From: Saxidomus purpurata
Lineage: Eukaryota > Mollusca > Bivalvia > Venerida > Veneridae
Length of the DNA stretch: 64,000 bases
Assembly: GCA_022818135.1 (NCBI GenBank)
Contig: JAFMSR010000018.1
Span: forward strand, 23,470,498 to 23,534,497
Direction of reading: 5' to 3'
The notes under the pieces: model-generated
Seen by the model: only the letters and a program-made list of their open reading frames with translations
Database searches by the model: none
What the model was told of the DNA's origin: nothing
In this document: one piece after another, positions 12,941 to 25,515 of the stretch
How positions within the stretch are numbered: the stretch's first letter is position 1
Layout: every line of letters starts with the position of its first letter
Translations under genes and position numbers: made by a program

Positions 12941-13444
12941 TCTCAAATACTTAATAAACAATGAGTCACACTGAAGGTATGTCAGGAGAGAATTTGTTTG
13001 ATCTTAAATTTGTGAAGTTTTCTCCTAAAAGCAGCAGTTTAAAACAAAACCTGCACATTTTCCTCAAATACTTATAGTGAAACAAGTTGTATATTTGTAT
13101 GCTAAATGTTAGTCATACAAGGATGAAACTTATGTTCATGTTAATACGAAGGTCTAATATTGTAAACATAGAAAGTGTTTCTGTGTGATTAATATTAGTG
13201 CTTCTGCATGACGGGTTTGTTTTCAATCCTTTCGGGAAAACTTCATGTCAGGTCAAACAAATCTACACATACTTAACAGTTTGTAGTTGTATCACAGATA
13301 AAGAAGAAAGTATCTTACTTAGAAATATTTCTTTGTTACAGTAATGCTTCATTTCTATCTGGGGATTTCATAGAGCAGTGACCTCAAAGTGCCTGTTTTA
13401 AAATTAACCATTACCCTGATAAATTTCTAAAATGGACTTTTTTA

Positions 13445-13550
13445 CTGAATGGCAAACAGTGCAGATCATGATCAGACGGAGTGGATGTTAATGTTGATCA
13501 TGATCTACAGTAGTTGCAAACACAGAGTCACTGGCCACCAGTAGGGTAAG
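13445..13550 (+). repeat. Copy of the dispersed 'gcagatcatgatcag' repeat family
   Basis: ggcaaacagtgcagatcatg then atcagac, and a second atgatctacag arm, followed by cagagtcactggccaccagt. The arms make an imperfect palindrome. Confidence 0.65.
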
Positions 13551-16500
13551 AATTAAATAAGGTTATCAAACATGCTCAAATGATAATGTGATAGAAATAC
13601 TGAAATTAAAAGAAGTTTCATCCAATCAAAATTCACAACTTTATAAACAGATATATTTTTACCATTGAAGATTTTTAAAAGTGTATTTGTTAATAATTTC
13701 TTTTTATGATTGAAATTCTTTAACGGTATCAAAATTATGGTTCATACTTAAAGAAAGTAATGTGTGTTTAAGTTGAGTACTTTTCTGGTAGCCCTTGTAT
13801 GTGTCAGTCAGGATGGATAGTTTACACAGAAACTGAAAATCAAAATTAAAAAAGACTTCAATAATTTTAATACATATGTATTCAAGTATTTTTTCTGGAG
13901 TGTCCTGATTTGTTCCAGCGAGGTAGATCATCTTACAATGAATGAAAGTAGAAGACTGTGAAGTTTATAGTTTATCGTGCACTCATGATAGGTTTTGTGT
14001 CTATGACAAAAATATTCTACAATCGTGATGCAGAAAGGTGTACCTGCATGTACCTGTATACTTGAAAATACTAGAACTGCTGTTTCAGTAGTATCACTGT
14101 TTTATTTTTGTTTATTTTAGCAACTACTAAAGGTGTTGGGAAATAATAGAAAATTATCCTACAAGTAAGATGCAGTAGTGCTTAATTAAAAGCTTGGTGA
14201 TTTATTCAATTTTCCAAGATTCATTAAGATTTTTACAATAAATAATTAATGCATTGAAAAGTATGGTAATGGATTCTGTTGAATTAAGACTTAATTCAAG
14301 CAGGTATAGTGCTGTTATATGAGAATTGAATCTATGAGAAAATTTATGTGTCCAATTTACTGAAAGAAACAAAATCATTACTGGATTCCCATTGTAGAAA
14401 GTATGTCCGTCTCCCAATGCTAAACTTTGAATACAAACTAATGCAAGGGAAGTAACCAACACAAGTTTGATGCCAGAGTAATGCATTGGTTCTATGTCAT
14501 GTAAGAATGGGGGGGGGGGGTAGTTTTGTCTATTTTTTCAAAGATCTAATGTATTAATAGGATTACTAGGTAAAATTCTGGTTTATTAGTAAAAACTAAA
14601 AACGCAATTATTTAAAAACAACAGTGTACATGCAGTAGATTTATCATAAGTGAAAAAGGATCATAAGTAACATACTAGCTTACTGAACTCAAGTATATTT
14701 GTTTTCATACATTGATGTATAATACAAAGACATTGGCGTATAGAAACATGCACCAGTCATATATAGATGATGATTATGATGTTACCATGACATTTGCTTT
14801 TTGGAAAATTTAAGAAAATATACATGATTGTTACTGATACATGTTGAAGCCTTATATTCACTTTCAAGACAAACTAAGTGAGTGCCTACCAGAATGCAAG
14901 TGTCTGCTAGGTTGTTGTGTTTATTGTCTGTTAGCTCTTATGTATGGCAAGCCATTTTGTCCAAATTCTCCGAATTTTGGCTGAAAAGGTGTTCCATACA
15001 TGTCTGATTTACTTATAGTCACATGAAGATCTCACATTGTATATAGAGCGGCTTTTGCATAGCTTAGGTATCTGTATATAGATAATAGCATAGCTGATGT
15101 TTGAAGTACTAAAGTTTTGTATGATCTAAATGTGTTTTTAAATGATATCAAATCATTAGATACAAAGTATTAATTGATAAGTAATGAATTATGATTCATT
15201 TTTAATATATTGATAATAAATTGATTACAGTTCATTCATCACATAAAATTGTGTAATGTAGCCACATAAGAATACAAATATGCTTATGTCATTTAGAATC
15301 GTTACCAAAAATAGTAAATGCACTTTCATATTTGTTAAGTGTTATTTTATATGTGCTTCTCATATCCATGCATCATTTTTCAGGTTTCATTTCAGGGTTT
15401 GTTTTCTATGATTACAGTGTATGAATACAGCTGAAGTGCAGTTTTTTATTTCACCAGTTAGGCAACATTTTTGGCAACATACTTAAGTTATGTCACTGCT
15501 TAGGACAGGATTTAGGAAAATATGTTTAATTGTTTGTGTTAAGTTGTCGGGAAATTTTAGTGAATTCGTTTTGTTTTGTATTTTGAAAAGGTAAAGCTGT
15601 TTTTATGTTGATGAATATGAAGTTGGAATATTTTAGCAGCATCTTAGCTCTTACCAGTCCAGATAGAACTTTCTGTCTGAAGTTGTCTCAATGATTTCAC
15701 TGAGCTTCAACAGCTGGTTCCTTGTTACAAGAACAAAATGAGCACCAGTCAAAAACTGAACCAAACATTTGCATTTTGGAAACAACGTGGAGACAGAACA
15801 GCTTGTTGTAGTTTCCCTGTAGACCTGTGGGCAAATTCCTAGGCTTGCTTTCTGGGTTACAAATATACGTATTTATAGGATTTGTTTTATGAATAGATTT
15901 TTAAAATTAAAAATCATTTTTCCGTACACAGACTTTTAGTAAGGTCAAATAATGAATAAAAATCATTAGTGGTTCATTTAGGTCCCACTTAAGTGACACA
16001 TTATCATCATATGTGTTCTGCCTATGAACGAGTGTGAAAGTTTTACATGTTTGTAATTTATATGTATTTATTAGATGTTTTCATGTTTATATGCTTGGTG
16101 CAAACTTTGTGTCATACCGTTAGAATAAGGACATTTCTGAAGAGATGAAATGGATACCTGAATATTGGTTATAAAATAACTATACTGTGGGTCCCATTTT
16201 GTTTACCAACACATCATGCAACAGTGTTTTTATAATGGTCGGTACATTTTAGCAGTCACTGAATTTCTATTTTGGAAAAAAGTTTCGGTTTTGAATAGCA
16301 AATAATATCAGAAAATAGTCCAGTTCAAAAGCTGGTAGATGTTGAATGTGAACGCACTACACGTTCTTAAGTTTACACGTCTTCTGTCATATTCTGTTTC
16401 CGCAGCATGTTGTTTTAATACATTTATGTAAATTTTGAGGTTGAAAAATGCAAGATACATTTCAGTCATTGTATTCACCATGTGAAACTTGCAGATTTGC

Positions 16501-17001
16501 TTAAATTAGAATATTTCAAGTACTCAGTTCAGCTCTTCATCAACATTAGTGAACATGTGATACACAATGAAAAACTGTGTACATAAACATGTGTAAATTT
16601 GTAGCATAAATCATGTTAAATTGTACACAGTAAGTATGTGGATATTTTCACCTTGGTAACGTTTGTTTCTGATACACACAATCAGGTTTAGCTTAAAATT
16701 CAAATCACTATTTTTGTATATGTTGATAAGTGTATGTAAATATCCCGTTGACAATGGAAACAACAAATGTTTTATATTGTTTTATTGTCAAATACTGTTT
16801 TTTAATCTAGATTTAATTGTATCTTTATGCATGTTTTTTAAACATGATGAATTTTTGATTTGTTAGGTTATTTATGTTTTGTATATATTAAGTGTATGTG
16901 TTGTTATCATAGTTGTTGTTGTTGTCTTTTAAGTTTTGAATCTTCGGTATTTCTGATAAAAGTGCTCTCCCCTGCTTACCTTACAAAAACAGCAAAAACA
17001 A

Positions 17002-17007
17002 AATAAA
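17002..17007 (+). terminator. Mef2: Candidate poly(A) signal for MEF2-A
   Basis: The hexamer aataaa is followed within 30 bases by tgtcctgatgtttactg, a reasonable GU-rich downstream element. RNA evidence would be decisive. Confidence 0.35.
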
Positions 17008-17754
17008 GTTTAATCACAATGTCCTGATGTTTACTGTAAATTTGGTCGTTTCTGCATCGCCAAACATTTCGCAAAACTAGTCATGAAGTTTTGAACTAGC
17101 CTTTTGAATCAACTAGAGTGTAAAAATCTTGCAAGGAAAACCTGATTTACAGTGGGTCAGATATTTTTATGGCTATTTCCAATGGGAAACTGCAACTGTT
17201 AGTGACAGACATGCTACAGTATGATTGTGATGAACTCATATTGAAACTGAATATAACATTGACACCTTGTCTTTGAGATAATGTCATGCACAGCAAAATG
17301 TTGTCTATCAGGAAAACAAGAATTTTATAATAATCCTATAATTGCTGATAAGTGCTGAAAAAAGGTAATTGGAATGACTTGATTTATTTTGTTCAACACA
17401 GTACAGGTAATGATTTCCTTATTTTGCCAAAATTTTATCTTGTATTTGAGATAATATCAAATTATTGGGATTCTATATGTCTCTCTGTGTAATTGTTTGC
17501 TGATCATTTTTATAGTTTCATATGTTAACAGCCGTCATTTCTAGCACTGTATATAATATTGTATATTTAAACAGTCATTATTTTGTCGTCACAAAATTCA
17601 TGTTTAAAATCACAGAAAATGAGATGGTTTGTATGTACTTTTCATTTATATGAAAGGGAAATGTGTCTATTTTTTCAATCAAGTGTGCTTATATTTCAAT
17701 ACCTTGGAGCAACAGTGTCATATCATCATAACACCATACTCGGCTGGATTTCTC

Positions 17755-17945
17755 CAACTGAACTTTGCCATCTTTCAGTTTGGATAGTACCATAAATTGT
17801 TCTTATAGGATGCCCTCTGAACGTTTTATGGACTGAATAGGGAACAGTGTAGATCATGATCAGCTTGTAGAGATGTATGGGCTGATGATGATGTACATTG
17901 GTCACAAAGGCAGCTTCACTTGTTTCCAGCAGCGTATGGGTTACA
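17755..17945 (+). repeat. Copy of the dispersed 'gcagatcatgatcag' repeat family
   Basis: ccatctttcagtttggatag, taccataaattgttc, gggaacagtgtagatcatga then tcagc, and cacaaaggcagcttcacttg. The most complete copy in the window, with the next copy at 18185-18310. Confidence 0.7.
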
Positions 17946-18032
17946 TACATTTTGTTTAGGGAGATAGGACATTACTGCTCCAGAGTTTATATTTATCTCA
18001 TCCTCGTTTTAATTGTGTATTATGAATTGGTA

Positions 18033-18038
18033 AATAAA
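18033..18038 (+). terminator. Mef2: Second candidate poly(A) signal for MEF2-A
   Basis: The hexamer aataaa is followed by ttttatgttgttggggtttt, a strong U/GU-rich downstream element. It lies just before the repeat-rich belt between the two MEF2 genes. Confidence 0.4.
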
Positions 18039-18184
18039 GTCTGTGGTAACTTTTATGTTGTTGGGGTTTTATATTGACCCAGTAGTGTTAGTTGAGAGGT
18101 TCCAAGTTCAAGCCTGTGTTAAGCCAGGATTTCCATAACCTAACCCTTGTACAACGGAAATTCTAGAGAATACATCAAGTATCC

Positions 18185-18310
18185 AATCCATTGTTTAGTT
18201 TGGACTCTACCACTGATTGTTCAAAGGGATGACCCCAAAAACTGAAAATAGTGCAGATTATGATCAGTGGACAGAAACACACAGGCTGATAACCACGAAG
18301 GCAGAAACAA
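18185..18310 (+). repeat. Copy of the dispersed 'gcagatcatgatcag' repeat family
   Basis: ggactctaccactgattgtt, gcagattatgatcag and ccacgaaggcag occur in the usual order. Confidence 0.6.
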
Positions 18311-18359
18311 CAAAGGGCGTCTTATCTTGTCTAACAATTAAAAAAAAAATCAGTAAATC

Positions 18360-19560
18360 CTTATCAAGTCATCTTTATTATCCCCTGGCAAAGGTGGAGG
18401 GATATTGTTTTGGCGTTGTCCGTCCCTCCATCTTTAGTCATAACTCGAGAACCAATGGATAGAATTTCATGAAATTTGAAATAAGTGTACAATAGCATAA
18501 TGCTGCGGCACCCACGCAACTTTTGTCAAGGATTAGTATCTCCAGAGTTATTGCCATTTAATTGCTATTTTCTTCTATATACAATACAAAAACATAAAAA
18601 TTATATTTCTCTGAAACTGTTAATATCAACTAAGGCTGTCCCTCACAAGTGACGAATGCCCCCGAAAGAGGTGTCTCACAGACATTTGTGCCAAGTTATT
18701 TTAAAATCCTTCAATGCATGACAAAGTTACAGTCCAGACACAAATGTGTGCATATATACAGGTTTCCATTACCTTCTAACTCTAGGATCATTGACTGTCA
18801 TGTGGCTAAAATTAGACACAAAGGTACTTGTAATACATAACATAGTACCATTTAGTAAGAACATCCGTGTGTCCGTCCTTACATTTTTTCGTGCCCGGGC
18901 TGTAACTTTGTCATGCATTGAATGATTTTAAATAAACAGGCACAAATGTTCAGCACATCAAATGTTCAAACCTACATGCCTACCTAAAAGGTCAAGGTCG
19001 AACTTTCGAGTTTGAAGGTAACAGAATCCTGTTTATATGCACACATTCGTGTCGGGACTGTAGCTTTGTCATACATTGAAGGATTGTAAAATATCTTAGC
19101 ACATCAAGACGCCTGCTAACCCACGTCCCTACATCAGAGGTCATTGTCACACTTGAAGAGTTTGAAGGTAATGGAATCCTGTATATATGCACAGATTCGT
19201 GTCCAGACCATAACTTTGTCATGCATTGAAGGATTTTAAAATAACTTGGTACAAATGTTCAGCACATCAAGACCAAGTTGCGTGCAAGACCCACATTCCT
19301 ACCTCAAAGGTCAAGGTCACTCTCATGAGTTTATAAGTAGTGGAATCCTGTATGTATGCACATTTTCGTGTCTCATGAACTGTAACTTTGTTACGCATTG
19401 ATTGATTTTAAAATAACTTTGCACAATTGTTCAGCACATCATGATGACATGTCGCCTACAACACCCATAACCCTACCTCAAAGGTAAACTCAATCACTTA
19501 GAGATTAAAGGTAATGGAATACTGTATGCATGGTATCTCTGTCATGCATGCAAGGATTTA
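18360..19560 (+). repeat. Composite repeat with about five diverged ~180-bp units
   Basis: It begins tattatcccctggcaaaggt, a common bivalve repeat start. Repeated segments follow: actttgtcatgcattgaagg, ttcagcacatcaagac, cctacctcaaaggtcaagg and gtaatggaatcctgtat. Open frames over this region are repeat by-products. Confidence 0.75.
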
Positions 19561-19633
19561 AAAATTACATGATACATATAGAAAATTGTGACCAGGCCCC
19601 GCCCTTATAAAAGTTTCTTGAGCACAATCTTGT

Positions 19634-20706
19634 GATCAGCACAAAATCATGCTCAAGTAATATGAAGTAAAACTCGAGTTTTCAAAATCGGGTTCCATGA
19701 CAATTATAAGAAATTCTGTTCTTCAGCTTATGTATCTTTATACTAAAACCAACTTTGTAAATAGATATAACTTGACTGGACTTTGTAAATAGATATAACT
19801 TGACTGGACTCTGTAAATAGATATAACTTGACTGGACTTCGTATTACTTTGTAAATAGATATCCTTTGAACACCTGTAACGTAATAGAACGTATACGCGG
19901 GTTAAGACAGGTTTGGCCTTCCATAGAAGTGACGTGACCGTATGGAACACGTTTTGTCTGTATGAATTTAAAGGCTATGCCGACAGCTCCTGACTGTTGA
20001 AAACTCAGGCGTCCGAGGCAAATGCTGACACTTTTAGGCGACCTTGAAAATGACCTTGGACACAATTTTACCAGCTTTGAAAATTTTCATTTTACCAACG
20101 TTCGCGTACAGGCCCCTGTGGGATAGTGTTTTGAGCGCGTGCAAATATTTTTTCACAGACATAAAGCAGACATGTCGTACTCAAACCTAGGTATATTGAC
20201 ATCTTATGAGAACGCTTGAAATTGACCTCCGTTAGCAAAAAAAAAAAAAAAAAAAAAAAAAGAGTCCATGCGCAGGTTAGCAGGCAGGGTGACCCCTGCG
20301 CGTGACCTCTGTAGGTGGGCCAATGGAAATTTTACTTTCATGTTACAGCTCAATCTATTTGCTGACGTATACAACACGCGCAGTAAACCGAAAGTAGCCA
20401 AAACGTGATGTACAGTGTTTACAAAAACGCATGCATGTCTGTCGAGTGTGTAACAAAATATGCCGGTGTCCAAAGGTTATAACTTGACTGGACTTTGAAT
20501 TACTTTGTAAATAGATATAACTTGACTGGACTTTGTAAATAGATATAACTTGACTGGACTTTGTATTACTTTGTAAATAGATATAACTTGACTGGACTTT
20601 GAATTACTTTGTAAATAGATATAACTTGACTGGACTTTGTATTACTTTGTAAACAGATATAACTTGACTGGACTTTGTATTACTTAAGCATGATTTTGTG
20701 CTGAGC
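19634..20706. repeat. Segment flanked by 29-bp inverted repeats and carrying two 28-bp repeat arrays
   Basis: The outer arms gatcagcacaaaatcatgct and following caagtaata (19634-19662) and their inverse (20678-20706) enclose two arrays of actttgtaaatagatataac then ttgactgg. The arrays lie at 19752-19862 and 20478-20690, in the same orientation, with a 615-bp unique segment between them that holds a 27-base A run (20237-20262). Confidence 0.7.
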
Positions 20707-20739
20707 AGGGCCAGGCTTTTTGGAATTAAGTGGGCACAA

Positions 20740-21790
20740 GCATGACCTTGACCTTTGACCTCACCCATAACATGGACCATGCACAACTAGGCATGGTATT
20801 TATCATTTATGTTTCTGGCCAGGATTTTGGAGATTAAGAGTCACATGATCTGTCTACAGACAGACAAGCTGATTCAAGTATACAAAATTGCCCAAACTGC
20901 CAGAATAATGTTTTATGACAAAACAGTGAAAAAACTATCAAGAGTGATTAAATTGCAACAAGAGGCCAAAAAGTGCCAGTATCACTCTACTGGTCTGACT
21001 GGACTGTTCAGAGTAAGTTTTGTTAAAATCTTTTGCAATATTATCAAGGAAAAGATAAACAGAATTCACTGTCACCTTGACCTTCTGACCCGAAAAACAG
21101 TTAGGAACCTCTACTCAGTAAGACCAATCATCCAATGACATATGAAGACTGTGGGTGATGCAGATCTCAAGATACCAAGCAGCAAAAATTTTCAAAGTTT
21201 GGGTCAATGTGACCTTGACCTTTGACTCACTGATCCAGAAATAGATAGGGATCATCCACATGTTACAGGGAAACCTTCTGAGCAAGTTTGATGAAAGTTG
21301 AATGAAAACTGTGACCTGTAGAGCATTATCAACGAAAATCTATTGGAGGCCCTGTGACCTTGACATTTGACCCAAAAAACAATAGGGATCATCAACATGT
21401 TACAGTGGACCTTCTAAGCAATTTTGATGAAAGTTGAATGAAAAGTGTGACCTGTAGAATGTTATCAAGGAAAATCTAACATATGACACTGCGAACTTTA
21501 CCATTGTCCTACTGACCCAAAAATAGATAGGGATCATCTACTTGTTGCAGGGAACCTTCTGAGCAAGTTTGATGAAAGCTGAATGAAAATTGTGACCTGT
21601 AGAGTGCTATCAAGGAATTGCTTTGGAGGTCACTGTGACCTTGGACCCACTGAACCTAAAAACAATAGGGAAAATCTACAAGTTGTGGGGATCCTTATCA
21701 CCAAGTTTCATCAAAGTCAGGTAATTGCGACAGACATTCTTAAAATTGGCAGCTGTGTGGCTTTACTTTCCTTTGTTGTATTTTTTGCCA
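20740..21790 (+). repeat. Degenerate tandem repeats with tgaccttgaccttt motifs
   Basis: Units of roughly 120-150 bp repeat gtgaccttgacctttgac, caatagggatcat, ttctgagcaagtttgatgaa and gtgacctgtagagt at least four times between 21180 and 21720. No real gene here. Confidence 0.7.
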
Positions 21791-21799
21791 CATAAGCCC

Positions 21800-22430
21800 A
21801 AAACAAGAGGGCCAAGATGGCCCTATATCACTCACCTGACTACCATTGGCTATAATACAAGGGGTCATGATCTTAACATAATTCGTAGAGGTCCACTACT
21901 CAATAATGCTAAGTAATATTCCAAATATCTAAGCTCTGCCTGCCTGCCTTGTGGTTTCTCTAAGTTTTCCCTAAGTAAAATCAAGTGACCCCATAGGCAG
22001 GGTCAATTTTGACCTGGGGGTCATAATTTGAGCAATATTGGTAAAGGTCCACTGGACAATGCTACATGCCAAATATCTAAGCTCTAGGCCTTGTGGTTTC
22101 AGAGAAGATTTTTTAAGTTTTTCCTATTTGTGTTGCCATAGCAACCAGTTCTGCATGGAATTGAATTCTTTGAGTAACTTTGATAGAGCTTCATGCAAGG
22201 AACATCGCGGCAAAGTTTCATCAACATTGGCCCAGTAGTTTCAGAGAAGATGTCGTTTGAAGGAAATGGTGGACAGACAAACAGACGTTCAGCAAAGTTT
22301 CATCAACATTGGCCCAGTAGTTTCAGAGAAGATGTCGTTTGAAGGAAATGGTGGATGGACAGACATACGGATGGATGGAAGGACGGACGTACAACGTACC
22401 ACTGACGGTGAGCGATCCTAATATCTGATT
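21800..22430 (+). repeat. Dispersed repeat starting 'caagagggccaagatggccc'
   Basis: A short hairpin at the start (gagggcc..ggccct) is followed by gaggtccactac, ccaaatatctaagctctg and ttcatcaacattggcccagt (twice). The end is ggacggacgtac...ggtgagcgatcct. A second copy is at 30930-31535. Confidence 0.75.
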
Positions 22431-23759
22431 CAAGTCAAGAACAGACAAGGTGTCAAATTAAACTGTAATCACAAATTGAGAACCAAAACAATATTTAAAA
22501 TACTCATTTACTGTGGATATAAAACTTGATGAAATTCTCATGTATAGAATAAAATTCTGCATCAGTGAATATCTCATGACAAATGAAATAAAACAGAGTA
22601 AAACAAGGACTTTCATCCTGTAGAATGACGAAGTCATCATACTTCTATAAACATTATGTACATTTAACTATATTGTATACAAAAATAGTTAACAACATTC
22701 AAAACAATTCAATAACTTTATGATGTAAGCTTTCACATAAACACAAGCTCGCGAGTCCAACAGCATATCAAGTACTGTAAACCAAGTAATTTTTGCAGAG
22801 GCCAGTTCTATGTGAACTTTAAAATATGCGAATAATTTATCCGTACTTCATACTTTTCCTTGTTTCTTTCTTCTAAAACCTTTAATTTAAATATCTGCCA
22901 ATCAGCCTAACATCGTCAAAGTGTAAACAATAATTGGTGCCAAAATTAATTGGTTTACAGTATAGTGTTCATAAGTTATACTTTATTTCAAATAATGATT
23001 ATATATGTTTTTGAGGTGTCAAGTGAGAATTATGGCTTTCAAATTCTAAAGCTTGCACTGCCAAATTCAGGTCCTGCCTGTTAATGATGGTTTATGAATC
23101 TGACATATCTATACCTCTTACCCTTATGGTGGTAAATAATTGTGCTGTTTGAGAACACTGCAGATCATGACCTCTATTTTAGAAAATTTCTCAGGGTAAA
23201 GATAAAATGACTTTACACATAGACATGAATGCTACAAATTCAATATGGTCCAACACTTCTGAATGCTCAATAACAAACAACATACTTTATTTATGTAAAC
23301 AAACACTTATTCCAACTTACCCATGCAAATAAACTATATTTGAACCTATCCCAATGAAGTAGAACTAAATTGTTCTTTTTCTTCTAGAATGTCACAACCT
23401 AAATTCTGACAACTGTCCATTGGGTAATTTTTGTGCAACTAAACCAGGGGGATTTAGTATAAAACTTAATTTGCGAATTTAAAATGCGCAAAAGAATGAT
23501 CTATTAAAGCTATAAATCTATGTTAAATGAATGTTATACTACCTTTTTAATTAGTGACTAATCATTGTGCATGTTACACAATGTACAGAAAGTAACCTGG
23601 AAATAGGTATTGCCTGCACTTTGCAATTATGAGCAAGTGTAAGGCTGTTCAAAATGGCAAAAACAATTTGAAAGGAGTCCCACTGTGAGAAAATTAACAT
23701 TTTAACATTATCTTACAGACAAAATAAAATGAAAGAGAAAGAAGCGAGTGATTTAGACT

Positions 23760-24105
23760 GTTTTATAGTCCTGGCTGTCCCTAGGTTTTCTTCTCAGAAG
23801 AAGCTCATTACTTAAAAAAGTAGCCAAGAACCCTGACAGGTTGAAGAGACAGATGCTGATACAAGGGAATCTTGATACAAGACCCCTAGCTCTTCACGAA
23901 TAGACCTGTTGGTTCTTTAATGTGCCCAGTGTATAGCAATAATACACGCAAGACTACCTCTGGGTTTCTAACCAGTTTATCATTCTGTAGATTGGTGGAA
24001 AACACTGATAAGCTTTTCTGAAATGTCCATTACATCAACTGGGATTTAAACTGAGGATCAGTAGTCCAGAGAGTTAACTGACCAACCACTGTGCCACCAT
24101 AAGAG
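23760..24105 (-). mobile_element. tRNA-derived SINE (minus strand)
   Basis: On the minus strand a degenerate tRNA head (ggcacagtggttggtcagtt, then ctctggactactgatcc) is followed by a body containing gggcacattaaagaaccaac and tcgtgaagagctaggggtc. It ends ggactataaaac. The body motif is shared with the SINE at 45998-46283. It lies in the presumed MEF2-B 3' UTR, in the same orientation. Confidence 0.7.
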
Positions 24106-25515
24106 AAAGAAGTCTTCTAATTTTCAAACAAAATTGCTATACTTTGACTCAGTTTGTCTATGATGGATAAGCAACAAGTATGGAATCAGAACACACTGCA
24201 CAGACACGCAGGCTGCTCTTGATCAATACCAGACAAGAAAGCACAACATTGGTTTTCGGCATAGCTGTGTTCAAACAGTCAACAGTAAATTACATTTAGT
24301 TTTATTTGAGTGATACTTATTCCTCAAAGAAGTTGCAAATAACAAGAAAAACGCAAAATTTTGAAGACGTGAAAAGAATGAGGACAAATCATTCCTCACT
24401 ATTAAGTTTAACAATGCCAGTTCACACATTTATGAGCTTGCCACTAATTCATACCAGTAGCAATTGTGTTGACACAAAAATTACCCAATTAACAGTAAAT
24501 CAAGTTGACCTAGATTTCAAACATTTGTTCAAAAGTGGTTATTTCAGTTATACAATAATGACACAGTTACAAAAAAAAGATAAACAAATGTCAGAGCATT
24601 AACAGTCTGAAAATAATTCCTCATCAAGTATGATGCGTTCTATAGATGCAACAAAAATGTGATTCAGAACATTGATCTAATGATGTGATGTATTATGCTA
24701 CGCAACTATGTTGAAATGATGATCATTCACGACTTTCAAGATGGTATGCCTTGGTGAACACTTGTCTTTATACTGAGGTAAAAATTAAAACCATAACTGC
24801 AACAAGTTTTGTATTTCATAATTTGGATTTCAAAAGTATTCAAAATGTTTATGAGCTATTTTGATCATTGACGTTCCAATCCATCTTATGGATGTGACGT
24901 CATATTTGTTTATAACTTTTATTCTGAAGAATGCTTTATGACCAAAACATGTTGATAAACATGAAACTTATGAGTGTGTTGTTATTTTTCTATATTATAA
25001 TTTTGGTTTTCCAATCCTTCCTTGTGTCCTATATAAACCTTTGCTGATGCAGCATTTTAACTTACTCCCTAAACAAAGATGATGTAGTTTCAAATTTCAG
25101 ATTTTTCAATAACAATAAAGCAAGTAAAAAGTTTAAATTTATGTTTACATGTCGAGCTAAAATTTCTTCAAGTTCTGTAACATCTTTGTCTTTGAGATCT
25201 GGGCATGGTGTAAAAGTGGTCGCGCACTCTAATAAAAACAGATCACATTGCTTTAATGTATTACGGTGTTTGTATGAATCATGCATTTGATGGAAGTTCA
25301 ATAAATATGCATCTAAAATCAATGACGATGGCATATACAATGAAACATGAGCAGAAGAAATGAGTAACAGCTACATGTTATTCAATTAGTTAGCCTGTAA
25401 TCTTGTACAATATACAGTTTGGACAGTACCACTCACTGCACATTTTGACAGTACCACTTGCAGCCTATAGGGTTGATAGCTGAACTATTAGTCTATTGAT
25501 AAACAAGATATTATA

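Larger units (their letters stand above)
7977..18060 (+). other. Probable long 3' UTR and downstream flank of MEF2-A
   Basis: No coding potential is visible for about 10 kb after the MEF2-A stop. The stretch is AT-rich, mostly single-copy in appearance, with many ATTTA motifs and few repeats until about 17.7 kb. Two good poly(A) arrangements occur: aataaa at 17002-17007 followed by a TG-rich stretch, and aataaa at 18033-18038 followed by atgttgttggggtttt. Either could end the transcript. Long MEF2 3' UTRs are known in other animals; the extent here is inference. Confidence 0.45.

Noticed and set aside
20204..20473. Minus-strand 89-residue protein
   Set aside because: Its centre is a poly-Phe run from the A tract at 20237-20262; no homology.
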